Assembly: GCF_000264905.1 (NCBI RefSeq)
Contig: NW_006763148.1
Location: forward strand, 589,575 to 653,574
Reading direction: 5' to 3'
DNA length: 64,000 nucleotides
From: Stereum hirsutum FP-91666 SS1
Lineage: Eukaryota; Basidiomycota; Agaricomycetes; Russulales; Stereaceae
In this document: positions 43,606-56,347 of the stretch, piece by piece
Numbering within the stretch: the stretch's first letter is position 1
How the letters are laid out: each line of letters begins with the position of its first letter
Position numbers and translations under genes: made by a program
Notes under the pieces: generated by a model
The model's database searches: none
What the model was told of the DNA's origin: nothing
What the model saw: the letters and a program-made list of their open reading frames with translations, nothing else

Positions 43606-45381
43606 ATGGCAGATCTCCTCCATGACCCCACCGACATCACCACCGTCAACTCTGCCATCAATCCTAATCCAGATGGTTTGAGCCCCAGCGATGACGGGTC
43701 AGAGACTAACTCAGGCCCGTTTGAAGGCCCAGAAAAGCTACTGGAGATCTGGTTCGCTCCGTCACCTTATGACGTGCCTGATGCGGCGCAACCAGACGAG
43801 AATGGGAAGTTTGGGTTGAGGAAGGTCAAAAGAGAAGTGTGGGAGGAGATGCTGGATCTTGTGAAGTGTAAAGTGTTGAGCGTCGTAGAGGGAAAGGAGA
43901 TAGATGCATATCTGCTTAGGTGGGTCTTTATGGCATTTGGTTATGTTCCTTTCCGTATGTTCTCTGCGCGACCGATCATATGCGGGGGCGTGATGGAATG
44001 AGGCCAAAAGCCCTCATCTCGTCATTCTTGCCTATTTCCGTGTCCTTGTGCAACGGCGTCCGATTTCGAAGTCGCTATATCCGGAACTGACAACCGACCT
44101 TCCTATTTTTCACTCAGCGAATCTTCCCTTTTCATTTCACCACACCGTCTCATACTCAAAACCTGCGGCACAACCCTTAACCTTCTCGGTCTTCCCCGTA
44201 TCCTTAACATCGCCGCTACCCAGGCATCTCTGCCCACAGTCCACCGCTGCTTCTACTCCCGTAAATCCTACTTTTTCCCCGAGCGCCAGAAAGGACCGCA
44301 CCGTGAATGGAAACACGAAGTAGAGTACCTCGACGCCATTTTCAAGGCTCGGGATGATCATTGCGTCAAACATACCGATAGTTTGCACACGCATGGCGAC
44401 GGCGCGAGTGGCAGAGGTATAGGTGGCGCAGCGTACACGGTGGGCAAAGTGAATGGCGACCACTGGTTGCTCTATATCATGGGGCCAGACGAAGACGGCG
44501 AGCAATCTCAGTTGCCCTCTCCTGTCGCTCCTCCACGCCCCTTGGGTGACACGGAGGCTGCCAACGGCGACGCTGTCACATCGAACGGGAACGCAAACAC
44601 ACATAACATCCATGGCGATCGCCTCACGCCGCCCAACACTGACTACACCATCGAGATCCTCATGACGCACCTCTCCCGCCGCGCAGCCAGCGCATTCGAA
44701 TTCGACGAGCCTTCTACGACTGCTGGTGGCGGGGAGGAAAGTCCGCTGGAGAGGGCTCAAACTCTTTCACGTAAAATTGGCATAACGGAGCTCTTCCCGG
44801 AGGATGCGACGACGCTCGATGCCTATGCCTTCACGCCATGCGGTTATTCCGCCAACGCTCTCCTTCGCTGGGGCGAAGACGCTCCCGTCCCCGCCATCAA
44901 CGGCGATGTCCATCCGCCCGCCGAAGGTGGCGAAGGATACTACACCATTCACGTCACACCAGAAGAAGGCTGGTCCTACGCCTCTTTCGAATGTAACGTC
45001 CCCCTCGCTCCAGATCATTCCTCCTCCAACGCCGCCGCCATGAGCCCTACCGACGAAGAACGAGCCAGCGCGCGTGGCCAGATCCCTGATATGCGGACCC
45101 TCATCAGACGGGTAGTCGATATCTTCGAGCCGGGGAAGATTTCGCTGACGTTGTTCATCAGCTCGGGCGTGGATGAGGAGGCGGAGCTGGGGCATAGTGC
45201 AGTGGAGAGGGCGCAGAGGGCGTTTAGGGCTGCGTTATCTGCACCTCCTGGGAAGAGGGCGCCGCCGCCGCCGGTGGACGGAGAGACGAGGGGCGGGAGG
45301 GTGTATAAGAGGACCGACAAGATCAACTACGAGTTTGGTGGGTACGATCTCGCGTTCGCGAGTTTCGAGTTGGTGGGGTGA
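43606..45381 (+). CDS. SPE2: S-adenosylmethionine decarboxylase proenzyme
   Basis: Makes decarboxylated AdoMet, the aminopropyl donor for spermidine and spermine synthesis; cytosolic. Exons 43606-43919 and 44118-45381 give 525 residues. The intron splits the Ser codon of the self-processing site LL-S105-E106-S107-S108-LF. By family knowledge the chain is cut between Glu106 and Ser107, and Ser107 becomes the pyruvoyl cofactor. LKTCGTT (Cys121) and the YFFPERQKGPHREWKHEVEY block are conserved family signatures, and GEGYYTIHVTPEEGWSYASF is the conserved C-terminal strand. At 525 residues it is longer than the human enzyme (334), owing to Ala/Gly/Asn-rich insertions such as around residues 220-245, as is usual in basidiomycetes. 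Confidence 0.96.
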
Positions 45382-46353
45382 GGTGATGTTGGTGGGGTCG
45401 GCGACATCTGTTGAAAGGAGGCATGGACGGTGTTGCCCATGTGTCTGTGCTACAAAGTAGAGCTGAATCAGACCTCACTGAAAGAATATGTGCTGCCGTT
45501 GTATACCTGTTTTATTGAATCGCTCCTGTATCGTTTATTTCAATTCTGCCTCTGTTTCTCGAGTCTCCTCTATGATGTTTCTACTATCTTCTCACGATTC
45601 TCTCTATCTAATCTACACCCTATGCTGTCGGACTTCGTTAGCTCGCCAATGTGACGCGTGAAACTCGTGAGCATATAACTCCTGGGTTCATTAGAGGTGA
45701 AAATGGTCTGCGAACATTTACAAGACCGAATTGCTATCAGAACCGTCTACAGCGGAGAACAAAAGAGGTTCACAGCTCCTCATTCCCTGCGATTATAATC
45801 AGCGATCGAGAACAGCACAATGTGTCTGCTGGTGTCTGATCCGATGGAGATAGAGGGCGGCAGCAGTGCAGTGGTCAGGAGGCAAGCCCAATCGGGTAAC
45901 CCATTGTGGCTGACGCTAGGACGCGTCTCGACGCGTCGTGGGAAGCGGGGGCGCATGCTCAATGTGGCGTTTGTGTTGTGCTTTGTCCCATTGCCACAAA
46001 GCTATAAAGAGGGCCTTCGCGGCTCGCTTGGGCCTCCCTTGTTCTTCCCTCCCTTTCTTCTTGACCATCACATTGCACGCGTTTCCAACATCGCATCTAT
46101 CGCAACTACAACCACAACCGCGACCACGAACACAACAATAACGGACGCGCCACACATACAGCCTCTCGTGACACATCGCCTTCTGTCCACATCGCCTGTG
46201 CTCTCAATTCGAACCTCATACAGTACGAATGATATTTCATTTGTGCACGATACGAATCTCACGTCTGCATTATCTAGTTGACCCTTCTTGAAGGATTGCT
46301 TCTTGTCCTTACCCCGGTCATCCAGACATAACGCGCCACTCACCTCCAATACT
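45382..46353. other. Intergenic region
   Basis: 3' flank of the decarboxylase gene and leader of the next gene. It includes an ACA/CAC-rich stretch (46100-46160). No gene is recognised. Confidence 0.5.
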
Positions 46354-48725
46354 ATGAACCCGAACAACACACCCGCGTCATCCTCCTCACAGCCATCAGC
46401 ATACCCTCCCAGATTCTCCCTCGCCGTATTTCCTGACCAAGTCGGCTTTCAAATCGTCCAGGACGACGGGCATGGCAAGGTCCAAAAGGTCGAGAACCTG
46501 GCCATAATCCCTCCAGCTAAGCTCCGTGAGCTACAGATGTACCTTCGCTCCCGCCAAACGGCGCCGTATCCAGAACGCCCTTTTGAGGTTCTCTATGAGG
46601 GGCAGACCAAGTACGATCCGCTGTGTGTCCTGAAACCATCCTCCACTCGACCCGCACCCCCTTCTCTCCCTCTTGAGCCGCAACTTCGCCTTCTCCCTCT
46701 TCATGAGAGTGACTACTGTGGGAAGCACACGATTGGGCACCCTTACGTTGATCGCTATCTCTCGCGACCCCGTCTTACTCGACCACGGGCTAAGATCCCA
46801 GCTGAGCGTCAGGACGCTCTGCTCTTTGCTCTCGGGGCAGCGAAAGTGCTGTACGAACCGAGTCATCCGAAATATTCGTTCTTCTGGCCTCGAGACGATG
46901 AAGTAAAGAAGGAGACGATACAATTGATGTATGATGTGTGGAGTGCGTGCTCTCTCCTTTTTGCTGCCCTCTCCATCCCCGATCGCGACTCTCGAACCCC
47001 GTGCCCACTCCTTCCTGTCTTATCTGAACTAACATTCTGCTTCCATCTCCAGGTTTCGACGACTTCCCTATCTACTTGCCCAGAGCCCATCTTCCACAAT
47101 CGATTCTCCTCGATGTCTCCAATTTCGTCCGTCTGCACCACGAACACCGTTTCTCCTCTAAATACGCGCGCCACCCACATTCACGCCTCGGCTATAACTT
47201 CCACCACTCGTCTTCTTCATCGTCTCACCACTCACACAAATGCACCCACGCACCACCGTCCATAGCCGTCTACAAACACCTTAAGAAGGGAGACCATGAT
47301 AGCTCCCATTGGCTCCCGTATCCGAGGCAAGAATGTAACGTTTTTGATGGGATGGTGGTAGCAGAGAGTGAGTACTGGGAGGAGAAAAAGAAGCAAGCAG
47401 AAGCCGTAGCTGCGAGAGATGCGAAGAAAGTGAAAAAGAAGAGGGAGGAAGTGAAGGTGAAAGAGGAGAAAGAGAGGAAGGCTATGTGGGAGAGGACGAT
47501 CGTGTCTCTCAAGGCATCGAAGGAGGCGCGTGGAGAGGTGGTGACTGAAGAACAGGTACGACGCGAGCTCGAAGGGATGCGGGATGCGGAGATGGAGTGC
47601 GTTGGAACAGAGGGCGAAGAGACCGAGGACGATATGGTGGGGGAGAAGGTGGAAGTAGAGGTGGTGGAAGCAGAGGTGGTGGAGGTAGAGGAGGTGGCGG
47701 CGCCCGAAGTTCCTGCGGCATCGTCCAAACGCAAACGCGCCCCGGCTCAGCCCAAGGTCAGCAAGGCAGCCGCAAATCCCCCGGCTCCAACCCAGGCTAA
47801 GGGGAAGGGTAAAGGCAAGAAGACCATACAGCCTGCTCCACCTCAAAATGCCGCCACCGCCACCACTTCACAACCTATTCCTGCTGCCAACCCTTCTTTG
47901 TCACCCACTCGTGTAACCGCACCTCTTCCCAAGCGCAAGAACGCTTCCAGGGGAAAGCGCGCGGCAGCTTCAAATGTCGTCGCTGTCGCTGACCCCGTTG
48001 TGGCTCCTGCTCCCGAAAACTCACCGCCACCTGCGAAACGTCGCAAGACTGGTGCAGCCTCAGCGACTAACGACCCCAGCGCCACGGATCCAGCTGCACG
48101 GAAAGCCACTCGTGGCACTCACAGTCGCTCCAAGTCCAACGAGAGCAACCGTATAGCGTTGACCAGCGACACTGCGGTTAACGTGAACGGCGAGGGCGAC
48201 GCATCGGCCTCCGCTGCCGCCACTCCTTCCGGACCACTCACAACACTCCCGACCCCCCGACCTGAAGCAGGCGCTCTTCCTCAGTTCGAGTCTAGGGACG
48301 AGAAAGAGTCGGTACTGCTGGAGATTCAAGCTCAGGGGGGTTCCGAGGTTGTCGAGAATGCGAGCAAGACGAAGGGCAAGGGTAAGAAGCGGAAGGCCGA
48401 GGCTACCACCTCTGCTACCCACGTTTCGAAAAGGACGCGCCGAGCAGAGCCCGAACCTCTACCTGCACCTGAGCCCGCTCCTGGTGCCGGTGCCGCTGTC
48501 GATGCGGAGGCCATGGACGTCGACGTCGACGGTGAGGTGCAAGCTCCGCCCGTACCTGAGACCGAGACCTCGAAGGTTGCCGACGAGCAGAATACCAAGC
48601 CGAAGCGCACGAGAAAGCCCTCGAGCAAAGCGGTACAAGCTGCCGCCGTGGAAAGGGCTGCCACTGGGGGTACGGGCCCTGCTAGAGGTAGGGGCGTCAA
48701 GTCCCGCGGGGTACGTAGGACTTAG
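46354..48725 (+). CDS. Uncharacterised charged protein 1 of a paralogous pair
   Basis: Exons 46354-46942 and 47053-48725 give 753 residues. The N-terminal 190 residues look folded (FSLAVFPDQVGFQIVQDDG, KLRELQMYLRSRQTAP, RLLPLHESDYCGKHTIGHPY, FWPRDDEVKKETIQLM). After the intron come FPIYLPRAHLPQSILLDVSN and FVRLHHEHRFSSKY, then a long K/E helix (KKKREEVKVKEEKERKAMWE). The C-terminal 400 residues are Ala/Pro/Lys-rich and disordered, with many NLS-like clusters (SSKRKRAP, PPAKRRKTG, KGKGKKRKA, KRTRRAEPEP, PKRTRKPSS). A nuclear, chromatin-associated role is inferred from composition only. The intron phase and position match the next gene. No known domain is recognised. Confidence 0.72.
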
Positions 48726-50683
48726 GCGCAGACCAGAGTGGATGGGAGGAAGGCGATCTCGCTGAGGAAGAAAGGGCGATCGTGGGCTATAGTGAGTCGA
48801 GTCTTCCTATATTTTTTAGCCTATCGTGTTGCAATGCCGAGGACCGTGCTGATCCTGGGCTTTTGATGATCCTAGACTCATGGTCATATCCATTGCCATC
48901 CCCGCTGATCTACTCAAATATTCGTCTCTAGGAGACGTTCCATTCGCCTTTCTATCCTCCACCCCTCGTCAGCCGCATAAGCCGAGTTCCACCTCCAACA
49001 CAACACTTAGCATCCTTGAACCTTTTCGCCACACGAAGCATCCATTGTTCCCGTTCCAAAACAATTCATCTCTTTCTTCCCGCTGCCTTAGCAGATTTTC
49101 TCAATCGTCGACCACGACCACGACTCCACTCCGCATCCCATTCCTCAAGGTTTCATACCTGCCCATGCAAGCGCGCCACGCTGCGCCGTTGGGCCACATA
49201 CTCGTTTTGTATCATCACACACACTTCCAAGTTGTCTGTATCGCTGATAGAGCTTGCGTGTATCTCCATCTCCATCTCTGTTGTTTTGACTGTTTTTCCA
49301 CACTAGCTATCGTCTCACATCGCTTTCCACCTTGCTTACACTCGCATATCCGCTACGGATATCGTTGCTGTCTGATTTCTTATTCCTTTCCACTTATTCG
49401 CAAAGGTTTCCTCGCTCCATGACCGCACAATCATCTCTCTGTTTTTACTCTACGACTGCATTACGATACGTTTTAAACTGCTCTCTCGCTCTCTCGCTCT
49501 TACTTGCTGCTCCCATCGTTTGCTCCTCACATTATGTCTCGTTCATCCTTTGCCATCAAATGCTCTGGTATCCCCCTTTGGTCCTCTGTTTTCAATTCTC
49601 TTCTCGTCCACATCTAGTTTTCTCTTCTACCCCTCGCTCCTCCCGCACCTTACAGGTTTCACTCAGATACATACCTCTGCCGCATAGCAGCGCATGCTCC
49701 CCCCGTGTTTCTGGTACGCTTTACCGTCTTCTACCACGTTCTACGGATCTCTTTAGATATTTATCGCGGATGTATTTGTATCCTGTTCTCGTGGCTCTTG
49801 CCTTATATCCTACTACCATTTTTACATCGGTTTCGTTCTATCGTGTTGCCACACTGGCTGTAATACACTACACTTTGGTGGGCTCTGGATGCATCACTTC
49901 GAGCTCTCACCTCACTCCCAACGAATCATCAATGATGGGCATCTTCACATATGTTCGAGGCAAATGTCTGCGCGAGTCGTGATATAAGCGTCAACCTTGG
50001 CTGGTGTGCCATATTATGGCGGCCGAACGCCACTGTGGCACCATCCGCCGAAGGGTTTGAATAGGCGCCCGTACGACAAAAATAGGTTCGCCTACTTTTG
50101 GACATTCCATTGACCGTCACCCTCTTTTCGTCGCTTTATCCTGACCTCGCTATGCTGTGACTCTGAAACCTTCTGTGACATTCGATCCCTCACTGCATGC
50201 TTCGCCAACTTCACTCGGGGACAGTTTCTAGGTTGACAGTTGAAAGCATTGGCACGACTGGCACTGGCACTGCCAGTGAAGGAACAATAAATATTAAGTA
50301 ACTAATTCATGATAATGTCGAAAGAAGCCGCGCCGCGGCACTTGATCCGATATCCGATGACTGTACTTTCCCAAATTGGGACGTCACTTTGAAAGAGAGT
50401 CCATTTGCGGACACGGTCGAGAACCTCAAAAGTGAAATTGGGTCTGTTACATAAGACAATCCTTGCTACCCACTGCTGTTTCCCGCGACCTGCTCTCTGG
50501 CTTTCTCCACCATCTTTGCTCCTCTCAGCCCTGTGCCCTTCTCTCAACCGTCTCCTTGTCACAATCGCAATCGCACCAAGACAAACTGTCGACGAAATAT
50601 ATCTACTGTCGGCGTGTACTACCGTCACGTCCTGCTCTCGGCTCCCTCGTCATATCCCTACACCCTGACACAGAGTAAACACC
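48726..50683. other. Intergenic region, about 2 kb, pyrimidine-rich on the plus strand
   Basis: Between the two paralogs. Long plus-strand frames exist (up to about 216 codons at 49332-49982), but they are Ser/Leu/Tyr/His-rich, as expected from C/T-rich DNA, with no domain or splice logic. Probably UTR and promoter sequence. Confidence 0.45.
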
Positions 50684-52936
50684 ATGTTTTCTCGCGACTA
50701 TTTTTCTCCGCCATCACCCTCGCAGACCACACGCTCCTCATCTCCCGACTCCCCTTGGTCGCCTCCCTCCCTCCGATCTAGGTTCCCCGAATCGGGGGAG
50801 CGTTTCACAAGAAAAATGACTCCCGTCCCAGGGGTGACCATCGGTCATCCATCCTCAACGACAACGCACCCTCCGGTGCCTTCGACCGCCCCATCCGTTC
50901 CACCCCTCCCTTCCAATCCGTCCGACCTCGCAGCGTTAGCGTTGCAGGCCGTGTGGAAACCTACAATACATCCACACTACAACACGTTGTGGCCTGAAAG
51001 CTACGAGGGCAAAATAGAGAGGGCGAATATGATCTTTGAAAGGTGGCCGGTGTCTAGTGCGTATCGTTTCCTCGCGTCGTTTGTTTTCCCTTCTCCTTCC
51101 CCCCCTCCAGCACGGCCACTCCCTTCTCCCTCCATATCGGTACTGCCCGTTTATTTTACATAATTCTCACACGATGCCCTATTGCTTCCAGAAAACCTCC
51201 TCCTCATGACCTCCTCCCCCGAAACCCTCGTCTCCCTCGTCATCTTCATAAGCGAGCACCACGCGCAAAAGACATCCTCCCCAGGCTATTCCTTTACCAC
51301 GTGTACTCATACACGTCCCGACATGGAGCCCATTGCGGAGCACTTCGAGCTGATCGAAGAGCAATGGGGCAAGACCATTGCTGTATTCGGCGATCCCAGC
51401 CAATTCAAGGGAATACATCCAGGCGGGATTAGATGCAAGGTGTTGGAAGAGGTGCTGGAACAGAGGCGCGATGTGACGATAAGGAAAGTGACCTTGGAGA
51501 GGGCGGTGGAGGAAAGAAGGGCCAGGATGGCGGAGCAAGAGAGGAGAATGGAGGATGCGAGGTTGGAAAGAGAAGAAATCGAGCGGAAAAAGGCGGAGGA
51601 TGAGAAAGCTAAAGAGCAGCAACGGGTTGAGAAGGACAATCAGAAGAGAGAGAGAGAGGAGAGAAAGAAAGAGAGGGAGCAAAAGAGACTGGAGAGAGAA
51701 GAGGCGAAGCTAAGAAAGGCGAAAGAGAAGGAAGCGAAAGCGAAAGAAAAGGAGGCGAAAGCGAAAGAAAAGGAGAAGAAGGCCAAGCAGATCCTCCCGA
51801 GCAACAATGCGCGGACAAGGACCAAGAGGGTGGATGCCGCGAAGAGGGCGGCGCAGACGTCGTCGACGCCGAAGGCAAAGAAGGGCGGGAGGACACCGAA
51901 GCCTGTTCCTACTCTTGAGCTGGAGCCTTTCGATGGACAGGACCATGATGAGGAGGCGGACGCCAACAGCGACGTTGAAGATGAGGCAGAGAACGAGAAC
52001 GAGGCGACGGAGGAGGTGCAGGAGGCAGAGATGGATGCTCCAGTCGCATCTTCCTCGCAACACTCAAAAGGCAGACGCGCCCCTGCTCCATCCGACTCAA
52101 GGAAAACGGTTACCCGGAGAAAGAAGGATCAGAACGATACTCAGGCCACTCAACCTTCCTCCACTCTCGCCCCCGCCACCCCCGCTCCTTCGCACGAAAC
52201 TCAGGGCTCTGACCGGAAAGCACAGACCCGTCCGGTGAAGTCTCTCCCTGGGCGCAAGACCCGCTCCGGGAACATCAGCGCTGACACGGTCCCTGCTACC
52301 ACGCCGACCATCATCCCCACAAACTCGACTGCTCTTCCAGTTCCAGCGACCCCCGAGCCCGTCTACCAACGCCGTATGACCGCTCTGGGAAAGACAGAGG
52401 TCCACGGAGATCCGGAATCGGAGGGGGAGGATAAGGAAAATCTTCCGACACCTCCGCGCCCTCAGGCTCATTCATCGCCCATCAGGATTCGGATCTCGAA
52501 GTCCCAACGTCGAACTATCCAGCCCGTATCCAGTGCAGGTGCAGGCAGCAGCGAGGCAGATACTCTGCCGAGAACTCAGGCTGCCCAGGAGTCTGAGACG
52601 AATGAGCGTGGAAAGGGGAAAGGGGCTCGGGCTCCAGCCACTGCAGTGCGGGTCTCGAAGAGGAAGCGTGGCCTTGAGCCTACAGAACCTGAACCAGAGC
52701 CCTCACTGAGCCTTGATGTCGACGTCGACGTAGAGGTCCAGGTGGATGCCCACGGCGCAGAAGTCTTGCCTGGGACTGTGGACCAAGAAGAAGCGGTCCC
52801 CCAGGTTGCGACGGGTGTATCTAAGGAGCCAGAGGCATTGGGGAAGGGCAAGCGCACGAGGAGGAGTACCCCGAAGGCGATAGAGGCGGTGAAAAGTCAG
52901 AACGGTAGGGGGCGTAAGGCTGCCAAGAGGAACTGA
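50684..52936 (+). CDS. Uncharacterised charged protein 2 of a paralogous pair
   Basis: Exons 50684-51056 and 51192-52936 give 705 residues; the start context is acaccATG. A Ser/Pro-rich N-terminus leads to LAALALQAVWKPTIHPHYNT, LWPESYEGKIERANMIFERW and, across a phase-1 intron, KNLLLMTSSPETLVSLVIFI. Then come HFELIEEQWGKTIAVFGDPS and a very long charged helix (residues about 250-345) with a repeated KAKEKEAKAKEKE. The tail is disordered and basic (ARTRTKRVDAAKRAAQ, RVSKRKRGLEP, GKGKRTRRSTPKAIEA). It shares with the preceding gene the intron phase (xxx A|GTGCGT), a WP...K.E pre-intron block and a tail of the form VSKR(K/T)R-acidic-DVDVD-KRTR(R/K)...KA. Function unknown; nuclear location inferred from the basic clusters. 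Confidence 0.72.
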
Positions 52937-53833
52937 GTTTTCCTGGAGGTCTCGATGTGTTTTGGTAAGTCATAGTCTCTCTTTCCCTTGGATTCCTCCC
53001 GTGATACGGATGCAATACTTGGATATGGTTGTTGTATCTTTTTGCCTTGGTTAGTTTCTTTTCTCGCTATCATTCAATTGCTCTCGTTGTCTTTTCAGGC
53101 CTCCCTTTGCGTTGCTCTCTCAGTCGCTACTTCTGCTCTACATGTTATGCTTTCCATCGTCTATCCAATCACACCCTTCATGATCGCTTTCCTGCTCTAC
53201 CTATCATCAGCATGTTCCAGTCGTCATTTTGAGTAAGTACTCCAAAGTTTTTTGTAATAAATACTGTAGTCAAGTTTCCAGTCCATTGTTACCTATCATC
53301 AGCTCTCTATTTGGACCACGAGTCAAACCGAGAAACCAAAGCGAAAGTATGGGATGAACAATAAATTACGCGCTGTTTAGGCGACCACTATGTCTGGAAT
53401 CTACATTCCCCCACAGGTTTCGAGTCGAACACTATGGCATATATAAGTGCGTTCTGAATGTCCAAGGACCAAGGCAAACCCAAGATTCCTCCGTCCTATG
53501 GGTCCTCGGCAGTCCTCAGTCATTCTGACTCTTATACTTAGACTTGTGACTCTTCCTTGGAAGCGCGGCTACCGTGACTGGTGTGTCAAAGATCAAAATC
53601 TTGAGTCCGTTCTCCACGGTTTCAGTGTGTCACGCCGTGTGGCACTCGACGCTTTGAATGGCAAGTGTGGCGTTGCTAACGCTGACTCACATCGCTTACA
53701 AACCTCCTTACACTCCTTCGGAGCCGTCTCAAACGTTAACGCTCTTGCCACAGCCGTGCTTTATAGCACCTCTTCTTCCACCTCCATCTCAAAATCCCAA
53801 ACCCTCACGCCCACACAGAGAATCAAATCAATT
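52937..53833. other. Intergenic region
   Basis: 3' flank of charged protein 2 and promoter of the REI1 gene. One plus-strand frame (53447-53938) overlaps the REI1 start out of frame and shows no protein features. Confidence 0.5.
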
Positions 53834-55612
53834 ATGGCCGACGAACAACACCTATTCACCTGCCTATCATGCTCGATCGCATTCCATACCGCAGAGGAAC
53901 AGCGTATGCATTTTTTTCTACCCTTTACCTCTCTCTAGCATCGTTAATTTATTCTCGCTTTTTTTTTCTCTTTATGTGTGATCATGGCATGATTTGGGTG
54001 ATATAGGTCTGCATTACCGCTCAGACCACCATCGCTATAACATGAAGCGCAGAGTGGCATCGCTTCCTCCCGTCAGCGTCGAGACTTTCAATCAGAAGGT
54101 TTTGGAGCGGAGGCAGGAGACGGCGGTGATGCTCTCGCCGAAGGGAGAGACTTGTGACATATGCAAGTGCGTCGATCGTTTTCTTATGTTGCTCTTCATA
54201 AATTTGGGAGCCCCTCGATTTTTTTTCTCCTACAACCCCTACTGCGAATTGCGGATTTTTCTTCGGTGATGCGCGATGGCTGACTGTGCGACGGTTTATT
54301 ATAGTAAATCATACACTACGGAAAATGCGTATCGATCGCATATGGCTTCTAAGAAACATAGAGACAACGAGCTCAAAGCTGCCATCCGTCTCTCAAAGCA
54401 AGTCGACGAGCCAGAGGTCGAAACCGACGAGCCCGCCACAGTCGCAGAAACTGACGCCACAATGGACTCCGCAGAACCCGCCGCATCTATCGCACTCGAA
54501 CCTATCGCTGAATCTGCTCCTGCTACAGGTGTCGCTATGCAGGTCGATGCCGAGGCGGACGACGAAGAGATCAACCAAACAATAGACCAAAAGATCGCTT
54601 CCGCCCGCTCGCGCCTCTCCCCAGCCCACTGCCTCTTCTGTACCACCGTCTCCCCCTCGCTCCCCGAAAACCTCACGCATATGTCCATCGCGCACTCCTT
54701 CTTCGTCCCCGAAGCGGACTACCTCGTCGATCTGACCGGCCTCATCACCTACCTCGGCGAAAAGATCGCGGTAGGAAACGTTTGCATCTATTGTAATGGG
54801 AAGGGGAGAGAGTTCAGGACGGTGGAGGCGGTGAGGAAACATATGGTGGATAAGAGCCATTGTAAGATCGCTTATGAGGCGGAGAAGGATAGGCTTGAGG
54901 TTTCGGATTATTATGATTTCGAGGCGAGTTATCCGGATGCGGAGGAGAGGAAGCAGAGGAGGGCGGAGAGGGCTGCGAAGAAGGAAGAAAGGAGGGCAGA
55001 GAGGGAGGCGAAGAGGGTGCAGGAGGAGAAGGAAGCTGGGTGGGAGGACGACGAGGAGATTGAGGAAGGGATGGAGGTCGATGAGGTTGTGGATGAGGAA
55101 GTGTCGGAGAATGATGAAGACGGCGATGAGGATACGGAGTCTGAGCTCTCCGAAGAGGAAGGGAATCAGATCACGTATGGAGACTCGCACCTCGAGCTCG
55201 TACTCCCCTCCGGCGCACGTATAGGCCACCGATCGATGCGTCGCTACTATTCTCAGTCCTTCAGGCCCACAGCACCGAGGATGCGCAACGGCAAGCCAGA
55301 GGACCCGAACTCGGGTGCGGCACTGGTCAGGAAGCTGTTGGCGGACAAGAACTCGGCGTTGGTGCCGTTGAAAGGAGGGTTTGGTGCGTTTGGCAGCGGG
55401 ACTGAGGTAGTGAAGGCGAGGAATAAGGGTGAGGCGAAGGAGGCTGGGAGACATGTCAGAGAGTTTAGGGATATGAAGAGGAGGGAGAACTTCAAGACGA
55501 AGGTTGGATTCAGGCACAACAGCCAGAAACATTTCAGGGACCCGTTGCTCCAGGTATGTTTTTTGTGGTTCTACTCCGTGGCACAAGTCGCTGATATCTT
55601 CTTGTCTAGTGA
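53834..55612 (+). CDS. rei1: REI1/ZNF622-type cytoplasmic 60S subunit maturation factor
   Basis: Acts in late cytoplasmic maturation of the large ribosomal subunit (release and recycling of the Arx1 complex in yeast). Exons 53834-53903, 54007-54166, 54305-55553 and 55610-55612 give 493 residues. Four C2H2 zinc fingers: CLSC...LHYRSDHH (about 12-33), CDICNKSYTTENAYRSHMAS plus KKH (about 75-98), CLFC...LTHMSIAH and CIYC...VRKHMVDKSH. The signature LHYRSDHHRYNMKRRVASLP is diagnostic of the family. A charged helix and a very acidic stretch (EEIEEGMEVDEVVDEEVSEN) precede the conserved C-terminus (LVLPSGARIGHRSMRRYYSQ ... NSQKHFRDPLLQ). The last exon is only the stop codon TGA, directly after the acceptor. 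Reading through that intron would add about 44 unrelated residues. Confidence 0.95.
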
Positions 55613-56347
55613 TTGGCACACTGTCGGATCATCATGTCGTCTGCTTGCATTTCCACACGCTTGTATCCTTTTCGAGTATTTGTAGTCCTGTGTCAGTTTC
55701 TGTAGCTGCTCTGTAGCAATTCTTGATGTGCTCTCAACGTTGTTCCTTCTCGCTTACCTTGCGCCTGAGCGCGTGGCCCACCATCCCCTGCGTCCTGATC
55801 ACACATGCATGAGTTACATGCCCTTTCTTTCCTTCTCATTTCCTCGACATCTCGTCGGGCCTTTACCTCGAGTGATCGACGCGCTTGTCGTGTGTTCTCC
55901 ATGTGTGCATCAAAAATTTTGAAATGGGACCGCCGGTGCCTTGAATTGCTGCCAAAAACCCTTCGACCTGTCTCCACCTCGTTTGAGGGCTTAATAAACT
56001 CCCTAAATTTGGACCAAGCTCGTGGCCCTTCTGCACACCTGAAACAAATATTCAAGGCAGTGTGAGCGCCTGGAGAACGCGACGCATTCCTGCAGCGTTC
56101 AATGCCTAGCCCACGTGGCGTAGTGGCCTGGGAGCGGTTCGAATAAACGAACAGAGCCCAAAACGGGGCGGGTTCTCGACGCTGTCGGCAACGGTGACAA
56201 CCTGTGGTTTCCAAGGTCGGTCCTTATTACCTCTCTCTCCCGACTCTCATTTGCCGTCCCGTCCGACAACGTCGAGCGTCGTGCTCAACGTCCCCCACCC
56301 TCTTTAGGATACCCCCGCCGCTGGTCTATGCGCCCTCCACACCCGCC
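55613..56347. other. Intergenic region
   Basis: 3' flank of REI1 and promoter/leader of RAX2. The stretch ggcgtagtggcc...ggttcgaataa near 56116-56146 vaguely recalls tRNA D- and T-arms but lacks pairing stems. No gene is seen. Confidence 0.5.

Noticed and set aside
48880..49982. Long plus-strand open frames of 180 and 216 codons
   Set aside because: Composition follows from C/T-rich DNA. There are no motifs, no splice logic and no homology-like blocks.
55554..55685. Read-through C-terminus of REI1 (VCFLWFYSVAQ...)
   Set aside because: It is intron sequence; the family ends at FRDPLLQ or similar, and the acceptor places TGA immediately after.
56110..56150. tRNA-like GTGGCGTAGTGG and GGTTCGAATAA
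   Set aside because: The boxes are about 30 nt apart with no paired stems, too compact for a tRNA.
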